Origin: Bacteroidales bacterium
Lineage (GTDB): Bacteria > Bacteroidota > Bacteroidia > Bacteroidales > Marinilabiliaceae
Direction of reading: 5' to 3'
DNA length: 64,000 bases
Assembly: GCA_024401335.1 (NCBI GenBank)
Contig: JAKSLH010000002.1
Span: 1-64,000, forward strand
Below, piece after piece: positions 9,035-17,298 of the stretch. The notes below the pieces were generated by a model. That model saw only the letters and a program-made list of their open reading frames with translations, had not been told where the DNA came from and searched no databases. Made by a program: the position numbers and the translations under genes. Within the stretch, counting starts at the first letter, position 1, and each line of letters begins with the position of its first letter.

Positions 9035-9616
9035 ATGGACTATGAGATAGCTATAATCGAACCGAATGTCCTGACAAGCTTGGGTCTCAAAAAGGTGCTT
9101 GCCGACATTATCCCTATGGCAACAATAAGGTCGTTTTCTTCATTCATCGATTTTATGGATGACACGCCTTACGTGTATGCTCATTACTTTGTCTCTTCCC
9201 GTATCTATTTCGAACACCCACAGTTTTTTCGTGAACAGCAGAAGAAGTCCATACTTCTCATTGAAAGCGACGACATTCCCGCATTAAGTGGAATGACTAT
9301 GCTCAATATATGCCAGGAAGAGAAGACGCTAGTCAAGGATATCCTTAATCTGCGAGAAAGAGGACATCGTGGTGAGGTTACGGTTCGTACGAGGAAGGGT
9401 GAAAACTCCATAGGTCTTTCTGCACGAGAAATAGAGGTCTGTATTTTACTGGCAAAGGGATTTACCAACAAGGAAATTGCTGATCAGCTCAATATAAGTC
9501 TCACTACGGTTATCTCTCACCGCAAGAATATCATGGATAAGCTCTCCGGTACATCGCTTGCAGATATTATAATCTATGCGGTAATGAATGGCTTGGTTGA
9601 CATTAGCGAGATTTAG
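9035..9616 (+). CDS. LuxR-type DNA-binding regulator with a degenerate receiver-like N-terminus
   Basis: The protein has 193 residues. The C-terminal part (about 128-190) is a LuxR/GerE helix-turn-helix: LSAREIEVCILLAKGFTN, then KEIADQLNISLTTVISHRKNIMDKL. The N-terminal 110 residues have the alternating pattern of a receiver domain (EIAIIEPNVLTSLGLKKVL), but the usual phosphoacceptor aspartate is not evident; the matching strand reads YAHYFVSS. No sensor kinase is nearby. It begins 14 bases after the synthase gene and precedes leuB, so it is probably cotranscribed with the synthase. Its target genes are unknown, and regulation of the leu genes is only a guess. Confidence 0.8.
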   Translation: MDYEIAIIEPNVLTSLGLKKVLADIIPMATIRSFSSFIDFMDDTPYVYAHYFVSSRIYFEHPQFFREQQKKSILLIESDDIPALSGMTMLNICQEEKTLVKDILNLRERGHRGEVTVRTRKGENSIGLSAREIEVCILLAKGFTNKEIADQLNISLTTVISHRKNIMDKLSGTSLADIIIYAVMNGLVDISEI

Positions 9617-9662
9617 CATAGCCAAATGCAGACAATAAAGCACAAAGTGTCAAAAAATTGCC

Positions 9663-9670
9663 TACATTTG
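9663..9670 (+). promoter_or_regulatory. Possible -7 box upstream of leuB
   Basis: TACATTTG fits TAnnTTTG and lies 36 bases before leuB. No TTTG is found at the expected -33 distance, so this is a weak prediction. It may let leuB be made separately from the regulator gene. Confidence 0.4.
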
Positions 9671-9705
9671 CAGAAAGAATAAACAAATAAACGCGATATA
9701 TAACA

Positions 9706-10785
9706 ATGGAACTTAAAATTGCAGTTTTGGCAGGTGACGGCATCGGTCCAGAAATCATGGAGCAGGGTGTCGCAGTATTGTCTGCAGTAGCCGAGAAGTT
9801 CGGTCATAAGGTATCTTACAAAGAAGCTCTTTGTGGTGCTCACGCTATCGATGAGGTAGGTGATCCTTTCCCAGAAGAGACATTCAAGATTTGCGAAGAG
9901 GCTGACGCAGTACTTTTTGCAAGCGTAGGTGACCCTAAGTTTGATAACAACCCAACAGCCAAGGTTCGTCCAGAGCAGGGTCTTCTTGCAATGCGTAAGA
10001 AGCTTGGTTTGTATGCAAATATCCGTCCTGTAACAACATTCGACTGCCTCATCCATAAGTCACCACTTAAGGACGAGATTGTACGTGGTGCTGACTTCAT
10101 CTGTATCCGTGAGCTTACAGGTGGTATGTACTTCGGTAAGAAGCAGGAGCCATCTATCAACGCTGATGGTGTAGAAGACGCTCTTGATACAAACTATTAC
10201 AGCCGTCCAGAGGTTGAACGTATCCTTAAGGTAGGTTACCAGTACGCACGTCAGCGTAATAAGCACCTTACTGTTGTTGACAAGGCAAACGTTCTTGCTT
10301 CTTCACGTCTTTGGAGAAAGATTGCACAGGAAATGGCTCCACAGTATCCTGACGTGACAACAGACTTCATGTATGTTGACAACGCTGCAATGCGTATGAT
10401 TCAGGATCCTAAGTTCTTCGACGTAATGGTAACTGAAAATACATTCGGTGATATCCTTACTGACGAAGGCTCTGTAATTACAGGCTCTATGGGTCTCCTT
10501 CCATCAGCATCTACAGGTTCATCTACTCCAGTCTTCGAGCCTATCCATGGTTCATGGCCACAGGGTAAGGGCCTCAACATTGCCAACCCACTCGCTCAGA
10601 TTCTTTCTGTAGCAATGCTCTTCGAGTATTTCGACCTTAAGGAAGAGGGTGCTTTGGTTCGCAAGGCAGTTGATGCTTCTCTCGACGCTAATGTTCGCAC
10701 ACCAGAGATTCAGGTTGAAGGTGCTGGCAAATATGGCACAAAGGAAGTTGGTGCTTGGATTGTTGACTACATCAAGAAGGCATAA
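9706..10785 (+). CDS. leuB: 3-isopropylmalate dehydrogenase
   Basis: The 359-residue enzyme oxidises and decarboxylates 3-isopropylmalate to 2-oxoisocaproate with NAD, the third step of leucine synthesis. Family signatures are [13 protein letters not shown] at the start, a central arginine-rich substrate region ([20 protein letters not shown]), [24 protein letters not shown], and the NAD-site stretch [14 protein letters not shown] followed by [10 protein letters not shown]. The length is normal. It is the last gene of the leu locus and is closed by a terminator at 10806. Confidence 0.95.
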   Translation: MELKIAVLAGDGIGPEIMEQGVAVLSAVAEKFGHKVSYKEALCGAHAIDEVGDPFPEETFKICEEADAVLFASVGDPKFDNNPTAKVRPEQGLLAMRKKLGLYANIRPVTTFDCLIHKSPLKDEIVRGADFICIRELTGGMYFGKKQEPSINADGVEDALDTNYYSRPEVERILKVGYQYARQRNKHLTVVDKANVLASSRLWRKIAQEMAPQYPDVTTDFMYVDNAAMRMIQDPKFFDVMVTENTFGDILTDEGSVITGSMGLLPSASTGSSTPVFEPIHGSWPQGKGLNIANPLAQILSVAMLFEYFDLKEEGALVRKAVDASLDANVRTPEIQVEGAGKYGTKEVGAWIVDYIKKA

Positions 10786-10805
10786 TAATCCATATCATAT
10801 TATTA

Positions 10806-10836
10806 AAGGCCAGGCAGAGATGCTTGGCCTTTTTTG
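10806..10836 (+). terminator. Rho-independent terminator after leuB
   Basis: AAGGCCAGGCA (10806-10816) pairs with TGCTTGGCCTT (10821-10831) around a 4-base loop, with one mismatch, and runs into T-residues. Confidence 0.8.
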
Positions 10837-10884
10837 TGTCGATAAATATTATCTTTGTAGAGTGATAGACCATAATTGTTTGAT

Positions 10885-11658
10885 ATGTCAGTAATTACTA
10901 ACCCATCTTCATCACTACACGACAGCTTCGCCCTAATAGACAGAGAAGTCATTGTTCGCAATGATGGAGTGCCAATGTCTTTTGCCGATCTTCAGAACCT
11001 TAAGGCAACCTGTGGAGCAACAGATTTTTTTGAAGAGCCAGATTTCGGCATCTGTGTTCTAGGTATAGAAAGCAAGGAACAGTTGCCTGCGGACTATAAG
11101 TCCGTTATGATTCGTCAGTTTATCTATGAACATGACGAAGATATGACATTGAAGATCTCAAGGGCAAAAGCCCTTCTGTCGTGGAGAAAGCTGACTCATT
11201 ATTGTGGTGTATGTGGCACAAAGCTGGTTGACAGTTCCACTCTCACAGCCCGTGAATGTCCATCATGTAAGAACCTCATCTTCCCACGTATAGAACCATG
11301 CATAATAGTTCTCATCAGCAAGGGTGATCAGATATTGCTGTTGCGGCACGTGCAACGTAATCAGGATATATATGCATGCCTTGCCGGGTTTATGGAGGCA
11401 GGCGAGACGGCAGAGCATGCGGTAGAACGTGAGGTGATGGAGGAGACGGGGCTCAAGGTGAAAAACATCAAGTACTTTGGCAGTCAGAGTTGGCCGTTCC
11501 CTGCTCAGTTGATGCTAGCTTTTACGGCCGAATATGAAAGTGGAGAGATAAAACTGCAGGCTGATGAGATATCAAGCGCAAAGTGGTTCAGCCGTGACGA
11601 TAGTCCGGCAATGCCACCTCCAGGCTCTATTGCTTATCGACTCATCCATCAATGCTAA
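10885..11658 (+). CDS. nudC: NADH pyrophosphatase (Nudix hydrolase)
   Basis: The protein has 257 residues from the ATG at 10885. An upstream TTG at 10876 is less likely. A zinc ribbon with four cysteines (HYCGVCGTKL ... ECPSCKN) precedes a Nudix domain. The Nudix box follows the G-x5-E-x7-R-E-x2-E-E-x-G pattern (GFMEAGETAEHAVEREVMEE and TG). The SQSWPFPAQLM motif just after it is the signature of the NADH-specific branch. Known members hydrolyse NAD(H) to NMN(H) and AMP and can remove NAD caps from RNA. TATCTTTG at 10850-10857 may be its -7 box. It is convergent with ribD. Confidence 0.9.
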   Translation: MSVITNPSSSLHDSFALIDREVIVRNDGVPMSFADLQNLKATCGATDFFEEPDFGICVLGIESKEQLPADYKSVMIRQFIYEHDEDMTLKISRAKALLSWRKLTHYCGVCGTKLVDSSTLTARECPSCKNLIFPRIEPCIIVLISKGDQILLLRHVQRNQDIYACLAGFMEAGETAEHAVEREVMEETGLKVKNIKYFGSQSWPFPAQLMLAFTAEYESGEIKLQADEISSAKWFSRDDSPAMPPPGSIAYRLIHQC

Positions 11659-11663
11659 AATAT

Positions 11664-11699
11664 AAGACCATAGTTGCATGTCGCTACTATGGTCTTTTT
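11664..11699 (+). terminator. Terminator between nudC and ribD
   Basis: AAGACCATAG at 11664-11673 pairs perfectly with CTATGGTCTT at 11687-11696, followed by T-residues. It ends nudC transcription and lies just before the convergent ribD stop. Confidence 0.8.
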
Positions 11700-12689
11700 C
11701 TATTCGTTATATATATCATATAATCTGCACCCGTTGATATCTTCCCATTGGGCGTCTTTAAGGTCAATGCCTTGTGGTGCTTCTACTCCCTTGCCTAAAG
11801 TGTGTGGTGCAACGTATATGTTTGCCTCATCCCATAGTCCGTTGTCGATGAACGACTGCAAGGTTTGCGATCCCCCCTCTACAATAACCGACTGAAGTCC
11901 TTGTTCATATATCTTGCCTATCACCTCATGAGGCGTTGTTCCTCTTACTATGTGAGTCTCATTGCCATCTGTAAGAACCTTAGATCGTATTGAGATATTA
12001 TCACTCGACGACCATACGAAACGCACAGGACTCTTTCCGCTCCAGTATCGTGTTGTCAGCGACGGATTGTCCATTCTTATGGTATTGCCACCAACAAGTA
12101 TCGCCTGTTCTTCTGATCTTTGTTTGTGCACTAATCGTCGGCATTTATCATTCGATATTCTAGCCGCAGGTTCCGCACTGCTGCGCTCTATGTCTATATA
12201 TCCGTCAGCAGTCTGGGCCCATTTCAGTATTATATATGGACGTTGCTTCTCATGGAAGGTGAAGAAGCGTTTGTTGAGTCTTCTACATTCTTCTTCGTTT
12301 ACTCCTACTACAACCTCACAACCAGCTTCTCGTAGCATCTCTATACCTTTGCCGGAAACCTTTGAGAAGGAATCTACACATCCCACAACAACCCTAGGTA
12401 TTCCCATGTCGATGATGAGTTGCGCACAAGGAGGTGTCTTGCCATAGTGTGCACATGGTTCTAGACTGACATATATTGTAGAGTCTTTCAGCAACGACTT
12501 GTCACGCACACTATTTACAGCATTCACTTCTGCATGTCCAGTGCCTGCTTTTATGTGATATCCTTCGCCAATTATCCGACCGTTATAAACAATGACTGCG
12601 CCAACCATTGGATTCGGATATGTAAGGCCTTTGCCACATTGCGCAAGCTCTATGGCACGTTGCATATATTTCTCTTCTATCTCTATCAT
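11700..12689 (-). CDS. ribD: Bifunctional diaminohydroxyphosphoribosylaminopyrimidine deaminase/5-amino-6-(5-phosphoribosylamino)uracil reductase
   Basis: The 329-residue enzyme performs two riboflavin-synthesis steps in the cytosol. The N-terminal deaminase (about 1-145) shows the zinc site HAEVNAV near residue 50 and PCAHYGKTPPC around 75-85. The C-terminal reductase (about 146-329) begins near RPYIILKWAQTADGYID and contains a nucleotide-binding SVIVEGGSQTLQSFIDNGLWDE stretch read here in two parts (SVIVEGGSQTL, then SFIDNGLWDE). The C-terminus is somewhat short for the family but complete. Upstream, trxA is on the same strand 96 bases away. No other rib gene is in view. Confidence 0.93.
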   Translation of the reverse strand: MIEIEEKYMQRAIELAQCGKGLTYPNPMVGAVIVYNGRIIGEGYHIKAGTGHAEVNAVNSVRDKSLLKDSTIYVSLEPCAHYGKTPPCAQLIIDMGIPRVVVGCVDSFSKVSGKGIEMLREAGCEVVVGVNEEECRRLNKRFFTFHEKQRPYIILKWAQTADGYIDIERSSAEPAARISNDKCRRLVHKQRSEEQAILVGGNTIRMDNPSLTTRYWSGKSPVRFVWSSSDNISIRSKVLTDGNETHIVRGTTPHEVIGKIYEQGLQSVIVEGGSQTLQSFIDNGLWDEANIYVAPHTLGKGVEAPQGIDLKDAQWEDINGCRLYDIYNE

Positions 12690-12785
12690 GCTAGGATTCT
12701 ATTTAATAAATTCGGGCCATCCAGCGTTGCCGAATAGCCCGAGAAAAATCTATGGATAAAAAGACTACAGTCCTTTATCTATCTA

Positions 12786-13100
12786 CTAGAGTAGGGAGTC
12801 AATCTTCTCGGCAAGCTTGTTCTTCATGACAAGTCCGGTTGACTTATCCACTAACTCTCCGTTCTTGAAAAACAAGAGGGTAGGGATACTGCGTATGCCA
12901 TAAGTCGCAGGTATTTCAGTACTGCTTTCAACATCAAACTTGCACACTTTTACCTTGCCTTCATACTGTCCGGCAATCTCCTCAACTATTGGTGCCAATG
13001 CTCGGCATGGGCCACACCATACTGCCCAGAAGTCTACCATTACAAGTCCCTCTGCCTGAAGTACTTCTGCTTCAAAATTGCTATCGTTTAGTTCTTTCAT
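12786..13100 (-). CDS. trxA: Thioredoxin
   Basis: The 104-residue protein has a normal thioredoxin length and the active site WCGPC in VDFWAVWCGPCRALAP. The conserved cis-proline region (IRSIPTLLFFKNGE) follows. It reduces disulfides of cytosolic proteins and is recharged by thioredoxin reductase. There is no signal peptide, so it is cytosolic. CAAATTTA at 13144-13151 is the complement of a TAAATTTG -7 box for this gene. Confidence 0.93.
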   Translation of the reverse strand: MKELNDSNFEAEVLQAEGLVMVDFWAVWCGPCRALAPIVEEIAGQYEGKVKVCKFDVESSTEIPATYGIRSIPTLLFFKNGELVDKSTGLVMKNKLAEKIDSLL

Positions 13101-13214
13101 GATCTCAATAGTTTATGTTTTTTATTATGGGTTGTAGCGAAGACAAATTTAATCATTTTCAGTCCGCTATTTATGTTTTTTGTTTATTTTTGTGTTTAGT
13201 AATATGTCCAACGG

Positions 13215-13811
13215 ATGAACTATTTGGCACATCTGGCTTTGTCCCATGACAATTCGGGCGTAATGCTTGGCAATTTTATAGGCGATTATGTCAAGGGAAG
13301 TAATTATTCGCGCTACTCTCCAAAAGTGCGAACGGGCATTCTTCTTCATCGTAAAATCGATGATTTTACCGACAATCATCCCATTGTAAAGGAAAGTTCA
13401 TTGCTTCTCAAGGATGCCTATGGCCGTTATGCCGGTGTCATTGTAGATATGTTCTATGATCATTTCCTCGCTTCTGATTGGGACAAGTATCACCCTAATC
13501 AGCCTCTTGGCAAATTTGTCAGCCGTGTTCATCGCATCCTCCTTCTTAACTATTTTCGTGTTCCTGGTGATGTCAAGAAGATGATGCCATTCCTTATCAA
13601 GAGCCGCCGTCTTGAGAACTATGCCAACTTTGCCGGTCTCTCTCGTGCCCTCAATATCATGGCTCGCAATACATCTCTACCATGTAACACACAGGATGCC
13701 ATAAGATGTCTTCATGACAATTACGACCTTTTCCATAGCCATTTTGAAGAGTTCTTCCCTTTGGTCAGAGAAATGGTCGACGAGGAGATCAAGGATATTC
13801 AGCCTGATTAG
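13215..13811 (+). CDS. Acyl carrier protein phosphodiesterase-like protein (AcpH/DUF479 family)
   Basis: The 198-residue protein opens with MNYLAHLALS and continues LGNFIGDYVKG, then GILLHRKIDDFTDNHP and VDMFYDHFLASDW. These His/Asp-rich blocks are characteristic of the AcpH/DUF479 family, an HD-like fold. The E. coli member removes 4'-phosphopantetheine from acyl carrier protein. Bacteroidetes versions are commonly given the same name, but experimental proof is mainly enterobacterial. The gene is divergent from trxA and monocistronic. Confidence 0.8.
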   Translation: MNYLAHLALSHDNSGVMLGNFIGDYVKGSNYSRYSPKVRTGILLHRKIDDFTDNHPIVKESSLLLKDAYGRYAGVIVDMFYDHFLASDWDKYHPNQPLGKFVSRVHRILLLNYFRVPGDVKKMMPFLIKSRRLENYANFAGLSRALNIMARNTSLPCNTQDAIRCLHDNYDLFHSHFEEFFPLVREMVDEEIKDIQPD

Positions 13812-13883
13812 AAACCAGAAAGGACCTGCCATCATGTCGATGACAAGTCCTCTCTCCTCTTTTTGCGTATTCTTATTCTTTGT

Positions 13884-14696
13884 TTATTCTATTACTTCGA
13901 TCGCTTCTTCCTTCGGTTCTGCATATTCTATGTCAGAAGTGCTCTTCCATAGTTTTCTTAGCATAATGTAGCAGATACCCCAACATATCAGGCTCAATAT
14001 AACCGACATTATAAGCATGTTTGTATCATCATTTTCGCCCAACTGCAATGGATCAGTTGATATACTCATCAGATATGTTGCCATTGAGTTGTTGATGATA
14101 TGGATGATTGTTGTGAGAATTATGTTCCCTGTTCTGTAGTATATTACACCAAATATTACTCCTACTATCATAGCAAATGGCACCTGTACGGGATTTAAGT
14201 GTATGGCACCGAAGAGGAATGCTGATACAAGTATAGCTGTCCATGGTTTTACATTGTTTCTTAGCATATATCCCATCATAGCACCACGGAAAACGACTTC
14301 TTCAGCAAGTGGTCCGATAACTGCTATAGCCAACGCTCCCATTAATGTATTGCTCATACCTTCCAGTTGCTCTTCGAGCAAATTAGGAAGGTCAAGAGCC
14401 GAATTGATAAAATCGGTTCCAAGCATGCCTATGATAGCTCCGATAATTGCTATTACTGAGAGACCGATACTTATTCCTGAAGGACGGAAGTCTCGTCTGA
14501 AATCAAACATGTTAAGTGGCTTTATCATCAACAATATTGTTATTATTGACGAAATGATAAGTGTCACCGATATTATAGTGACATTGGTTGTCTGAATATT
14601 GGCAATAGTCATTACTGTCATGATTATCACTGATACTAGTACTTGCGAAAGCAGGAATACTACAAGTGCCAATAGTGGCTTGAGATATTTTTTCAT
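13884..14696 (-). CDS. CPBP-family intramembrane metalloprotease (CAAX protease-like)
   Basis: The protein has 270 residues from MKKYLKPLL. An upstream ATG at 14753 would overlap the preceding gene and add a basic extension, so the inner start is preferred. At least six hydrophobic segments are visible. The catalytic motifs of the family are EEVVFRG, FLFGAIHLNPVQ and HIINNS, which give the glutamate and histidines for the active site in the membrane. Substrates are unknown; related proteins process prenylated proteins or bacteriocin-related peptides. It is the last gene of a four-gene unit, DUF3836-DUF2975-HTH-CPBP. Confidence 0.85.
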   Translation of the reverse strand: MKKYLKPLLALVVFLLSQVLVSVIIMTVMTIANIQTTNVTIISVTLIISSIITILLMIKPLNMFDFRRDFRPSGISIGLSVIAIIGAIIGMLGTDFINSALDLPNLLEEQLEGMSNTLMGALAIAVIGPLAEEVVFRGAMMGYMLRNNVKPWTAILVSAFLFGAIHLNPVQVPFAMIVGVIFGVIYYRTGNIILTTIIHIINNSMATYLMSISTDPLQLGENDDTNMLIMSVILSLICWGICYIMLRKLWKSTSDIEYAEPKEEAIEVIE

Positions 14697-14718
14697 GTTA
14701 TTAATGTATTTGTGTTTG

Positions 14719-14946
14719 TTACTTTTCTTCTGTTTGTTCTTTGCTCGCATCAAACTCCAGTATGTCGCCAGGCTGGCAGTCGAGAGCTCTGCATAGCGCT
14801 TCGAGTGTTGTGAATCTTATCGCCTTTGCCTTACCCGTTTTTAGCACTGACAGGTTAGCTGGAGTTATATCTATCTTCTCTGCAAGTTCCTGTGATGACA
14901 TTTTACGTTTTGCCATCATGACGTCTACGTTTACTACAATCGCCAT
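14719..14946 (-). CDS. Cro/C1-type helix-turn-helix regulator (YozG-like)
   Basis: The 75-residue protein is almost entirely a helix-turn-helix domain: MSSQELAEKIDITPANLSVL with recognition-helix residues around 25-40, and a tail containing FTTLEALCRALDCQPGDIL. It belongs to the small Xre group usually encoded directly beside a DUF2975 membrane protein, as here, with a 13-base gap. It may bind the TATCG repeats that surround the promoter of this operon at 16041-16142. Confidence 0.88.
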   Translation of the reverse strand: MAIVVNVDVMMAKRKMSSQELAEKIDITPANLSVLKTGKAKAIRFTTLEALCRALDCQPGDILEFDASKEQTEEK

Positions 14947-14959
14947 GTTGACCTCCTTT

Positions 14960-15610
14960 TTATATGGTTAATTCCTGTTCTTCTTTCATCTTGCGGGCTA
15001 TGGTGAATATCTCTGCTACCATAAAGATACCTGTAGATATTACGAGTAGCATGATGTCACCTGATACCCCATTAGTTGTAAGCCTGTAGCCCTCGTGCGC
15101 GAAATAGTCTTTTGCTGCCGAAAGTTCGCTATAACGATATGTTATTTGGCATATTGCAAATATTGCCAATGATATGCTGCATTTCTTCAGCCTATTCTCT
15201 AGCTTCTGGGTGAAGATCACCGTGCTGTTTCTGTTAACAGATAATACCACCTTTATAAATACAAGCCAGAAGTATATTATGGAAACAAATGTAATTAACG
15301 ATAGGATTAGATTCAGTGTTTCATTTTCTGTTTTTTTATCCTGATTGGCAATTATTATAAACTGCTCCTTTTTCAATGTCACCCTGTCAAAGCTGTTGGT
15401 TTTAGAGTTATATATGCTGTCATTCATGTTGTATTCGTCTCTTTCCATGTTGATTCCATATAGGCTGACTACTCCTTCTTGCTCTATGCTATTGAATCCA
15501 AGGTTGAAACCTTGCCAGAAATCTTTTGATGCTTCCTGTATGTTGCTACCAAGATTGACAGCTACCAATAAGAGCATTATTATAAATGTGATATTTAGTT
15601 TCGTTTTCAT
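14960..15610 (-). CDS. DUF2975 membrane protein
   Basis: The 216-residue protein has four hydrophobic segments: near the N-terminus (LNITFIIMLLLVAVNLGS), around residues 105-125, around 145-165, and near 180-205. The pairing of a four-helix DUF2975 protein with a YozG-type regulator immediately downstream is a recurring arrangement. Its function is unknown; a signal-sensing partner of the regulator is plausible. It is preceded 27 bases away by the DUF3836 gene on the same strand. Confidence 0.78.
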   Translation of the reverse strand: MKTKLNITFIIMLLLVAVNLGSNIQEASKDFWQGFNLGFNSIEQEGVVSLYGINMERDEYNMNDSIYNSKTNSFDRVTLKKEQFIIIANQDKKTENETLNLILSLITFVSIIYFWLVFIKVVLSVNRNSTVIFTQKLENRLKKCSISLAIFAICQITYRYSELSAAKDYFAHEGYRLTTNGVSGDIMLLVISTGIFMVAEIFTIARKMKEEQELTI

Positions 15611-15637
15611 GATTATGTCATTAAGGCGTTGTTTATA

Positions 15638-16012
15638 TTAGTGCTTTGGCAATACTATGAGTGTAGGAAATTCAGAGCTACTGTATGTGGCGCTTTCTTT
15701 GCCCATGCTGAAGGTTTTGTTTTGTTTGTTCCACTTCGCGAATGTAAGTGTGTTCTCTTTCTCGCCATAGCTTACTATATATCTGTACGATGGCTCCCAC
15801 ATGCCGTTGATGTTGTTCCATGTGTAAACGGTCTTGCTTGTTGCTCGTCCTTCATTGTCAAGCGCAAACTCTACTTTCATGTCATCTACATTCATCACTA
15901 CATAGTTGCTGATGCGAACCTCTGATGCATTTGTGTTTGTCTTGTTCTCGCCTTTTGCGCAGATGCTTGCAGCAACGAATGCTGCAATTGCTAATACCTT
16001 TTTCATATACAT
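15638..16012 (-). CDS. DUF3836 exported protein
   Basis: The 124-residue protein has a signal peptide (MKKVLAIAAFVAASICAKG from the second methionine). It then has the DUF3836 pattern: FALDNEGRATSKTVYTW, an aromatic WEPSYRYIVSYGEKENTL, and AKWNKQNKTFS. Proteins of this family are short secreted or periplasmic Bacteroidetes proteins of unknown role. It is the first gene behind the promoter at 16079-16110. The start could be the first or second methionine (MYMKK). A shorter relative is found at 35126. Confidence 0.75.
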   Translation of the reverse strand: MYMKKVLAIAAFVAASICAKGENKTNTNASEVRISNYVVMNVDDMKVEFALDNEGRATSKTVYTWNNINGMWEPSYRYIVSYGEKENTLTFAKWNKQNKTFSMGKESATYSSSEFPTLIVLPKH

Positions 16013-16040
16013 TAGTTTTTGTTTGTTATACTTATATTCG

Positions 16041-16142
16041 TATCGATTATCGCGATTGATTTATCGTTTATCGATATGCAAATATATATGCTATATTTTA
16101 ATCTACCAAATAAAACGAGAAAAAATTATCGAAAAACGATAA
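16041..16142 (-). promoter_or_regulatory. TATCG-repeat operator region around the DUF3836 promoter
   Basis: TATCG occurs at 16041, 16048, 16062 and 16069, that is at steps of 7, 14 and 7 bases. The last copy forms TATCGATA. A further inverted repeat, TTATCG-AAAAA-CGATAA, is at 16126-16142. The two groups lie on either side of the promoter at 16079-16110, an arrangement expected for repressor binding. The HTH protein at 14719 is the obvious candidate. Confidence 0.55.
16079..16110 (-). promoter_or_regulatory. Promoter of the DUF3836-DUF2975-HTH-CPBP operon
   Basis: Read on the minus strand, TTTG (16107-16110) is separated by 20 bases from TATATTTG (16079-16086), an exact fit to the Bacteroidetes consensus. 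The first gene starts 67 bases downstream. Confidence 0.75.
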
Positions 16143-16202
16143 ATAATTCGTCTTTTGCGAGAAATGCGTATATCTTCTGGTTTATATATGACTGGGAAAA
16201 CG

Positions 16203-16239
16203 AAAAAAGCCCGGCATGCGTGAGTGCGCATGTCGGGCT
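16203..16239 (-). terminator. Terminator of the RHS island transcript
   Basis: AGCCCGGCATGCG pairs with CGCATGTCGGGCT (one mismatch, 6-base loop). On the minus strand it is followed by six T-residues. It lies 56 bases beyond the small secreted-peptide gene. Confidence 0.85.
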
Positions 16240-16295
16240 AAAACGAATATGTGGGCGAGTTCTTCACGTAGCTGATACGGATAACCTTTATCTTA

Positions 16296-16427
16296 TTAAA
16301 CGTTTAACAACAACCCTTCCGTGGGATTCGGCATCCCTGGTACATTATAAAATGTTTGCCATTGCGTCACTTGAGATAAAGCAGAAACCGAAAAGAACAA
16401 CAATGACAATAATAAATATTTCTTCAT
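16296..16427 (-). CDS. Small exported peptide, 43 residues, unknown
   Basis: An ATG complementary to 16425-16427 opens a frame that ends with TAA at 16296-16298. The product starts MKKYLLLSLLFFSVSA, a textbook signal peptide cut near ALSQ, and leaves a mature part of about 25 residues ending EGLLLNV. It follows the lipoprotein gene at 16440 by 12 bases and precedes a strong terminator, so it sits correctly as the last gene of the RHS operon. It may be a true secreted peptide or the 5' remnant of a longer exported protein. No relative is recognised. Confidence 0.5.
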   Translation of the reverse strand: MKKYLLLSLLFFSVSALSQVTQWQTFYNVPGMPNPTEGLLLNV

Positions 16428-16439
16428 TTGATTAAACAA

Positions 16440-17207
16440 TTACCTTTTATTCAACTTACGTTTCATTAGATGATATCGAAAACGAGACAATCTTCTTTCC
16501 TTTATGTAGATATATCCATTTGACAACACAGAAATTCGACCTTTAGAATATCTATGTTTGTATCCTTGTCTATCATTAATAATATCATCAATAAAATCAG
16601 AACGTCTGCAAACAGTTAGAATAGTATTCGATTCTGGACAGCATTTAAAAATTCTATCTACAGAGATGTCTTCAATATCTGTCAAATCACCAATTTCTGC
16701 TATTGACACTACATTATCATCAACATAATTCACAAGGTAAGTCGTCTTTGAGGAATACAAAATAGAACTACTGACATCCATATAGATAGAACTAACGACA
16801 CCTTCGGTCAAATTGACATCACCTAGATACACTCCGAAAACCTGTTGGTCGTCTTTATGATAGTTTACTATATACTTCAAAAATGAATCAAACGAATACA
16901 CACTACTCGAATTATCTAAATTATTTAAGTCACCATCATACAATATTTCAGAAAATAAGTAATTTGCATACGCTATTTGATTACTTAATGAGTCACTATC
17001 AGGCACTAACATCAAACTGTCACTACCAACATTACTATAATCACATCTGCTTACTTTCGGATTTGTATATTTTAGATATGGCATATTGACAGTTTCCTCT
17101 CTGCTAATATTTTTGTAATTAACTACTATACTTTCGTTCACAGAGCAACCATTCAATACTATCGTGACCAATACAGCCACCACTACAATCACATATATAC
17201 TTTTCAT
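16440..17207 (-). CDS. Hypothetical lipoprotein of the RHS island
   Basis: The 255-residue protein begins MKSIYVIVVVAVLVTIVLNGCS, a signal sequence with a lipoprotein cysteine at about residue 21. The mature part is rich in Asp, Ser, Asn and Tyr, and the C-terminus is very basic (ERRLSRFRYHLMKRKLNKR). No domain is recognised. It has a visibly higher A+T content than the housekeeping genes around the island. It could be an accessory or immunity-type protein for the RHS protein encoded upstream, but that rests on position only. Confidence 0.6.
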   Translation of the reverse strand: MKSIYVIVVVAVLVTIVLNGCSVNESIVVNYKNISREETVNMPYLKYTNPKVSRCDYSNVGSDSLMLVPDSDSLSNQIAYANYLFSEILYDGDLNNLDNSSSVYSFDSFLKYIVNYHKDDQQVFGVYLGDVNLTEGVVSSIYMDVSSSILYSSKTTYLVNYVDDNVVSIAEIGDLTDIEDISVDRIFKCCPESNTILTVCRRSDFIDDIINDRQGYKHRYSKGRISVLSNGYIYIKERRLSRFRYHLMKRKLNKR

Positions 17208-17298
17208 ATCTTATTTAACCCATATTAATGAAGGACTATAAATTATATCATAATGTAACCTTCCCTGTTAGTGTAAGCTATCCATAACATTGCGTCAG

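Noticed and set aside
16240..16300. tRNA or other stable RNA gene near the strong hairpin at 16208
   Set aside because: No cloverleaf or CCA-type end could be drawn; the hairpin fits a minus-strand terminator.
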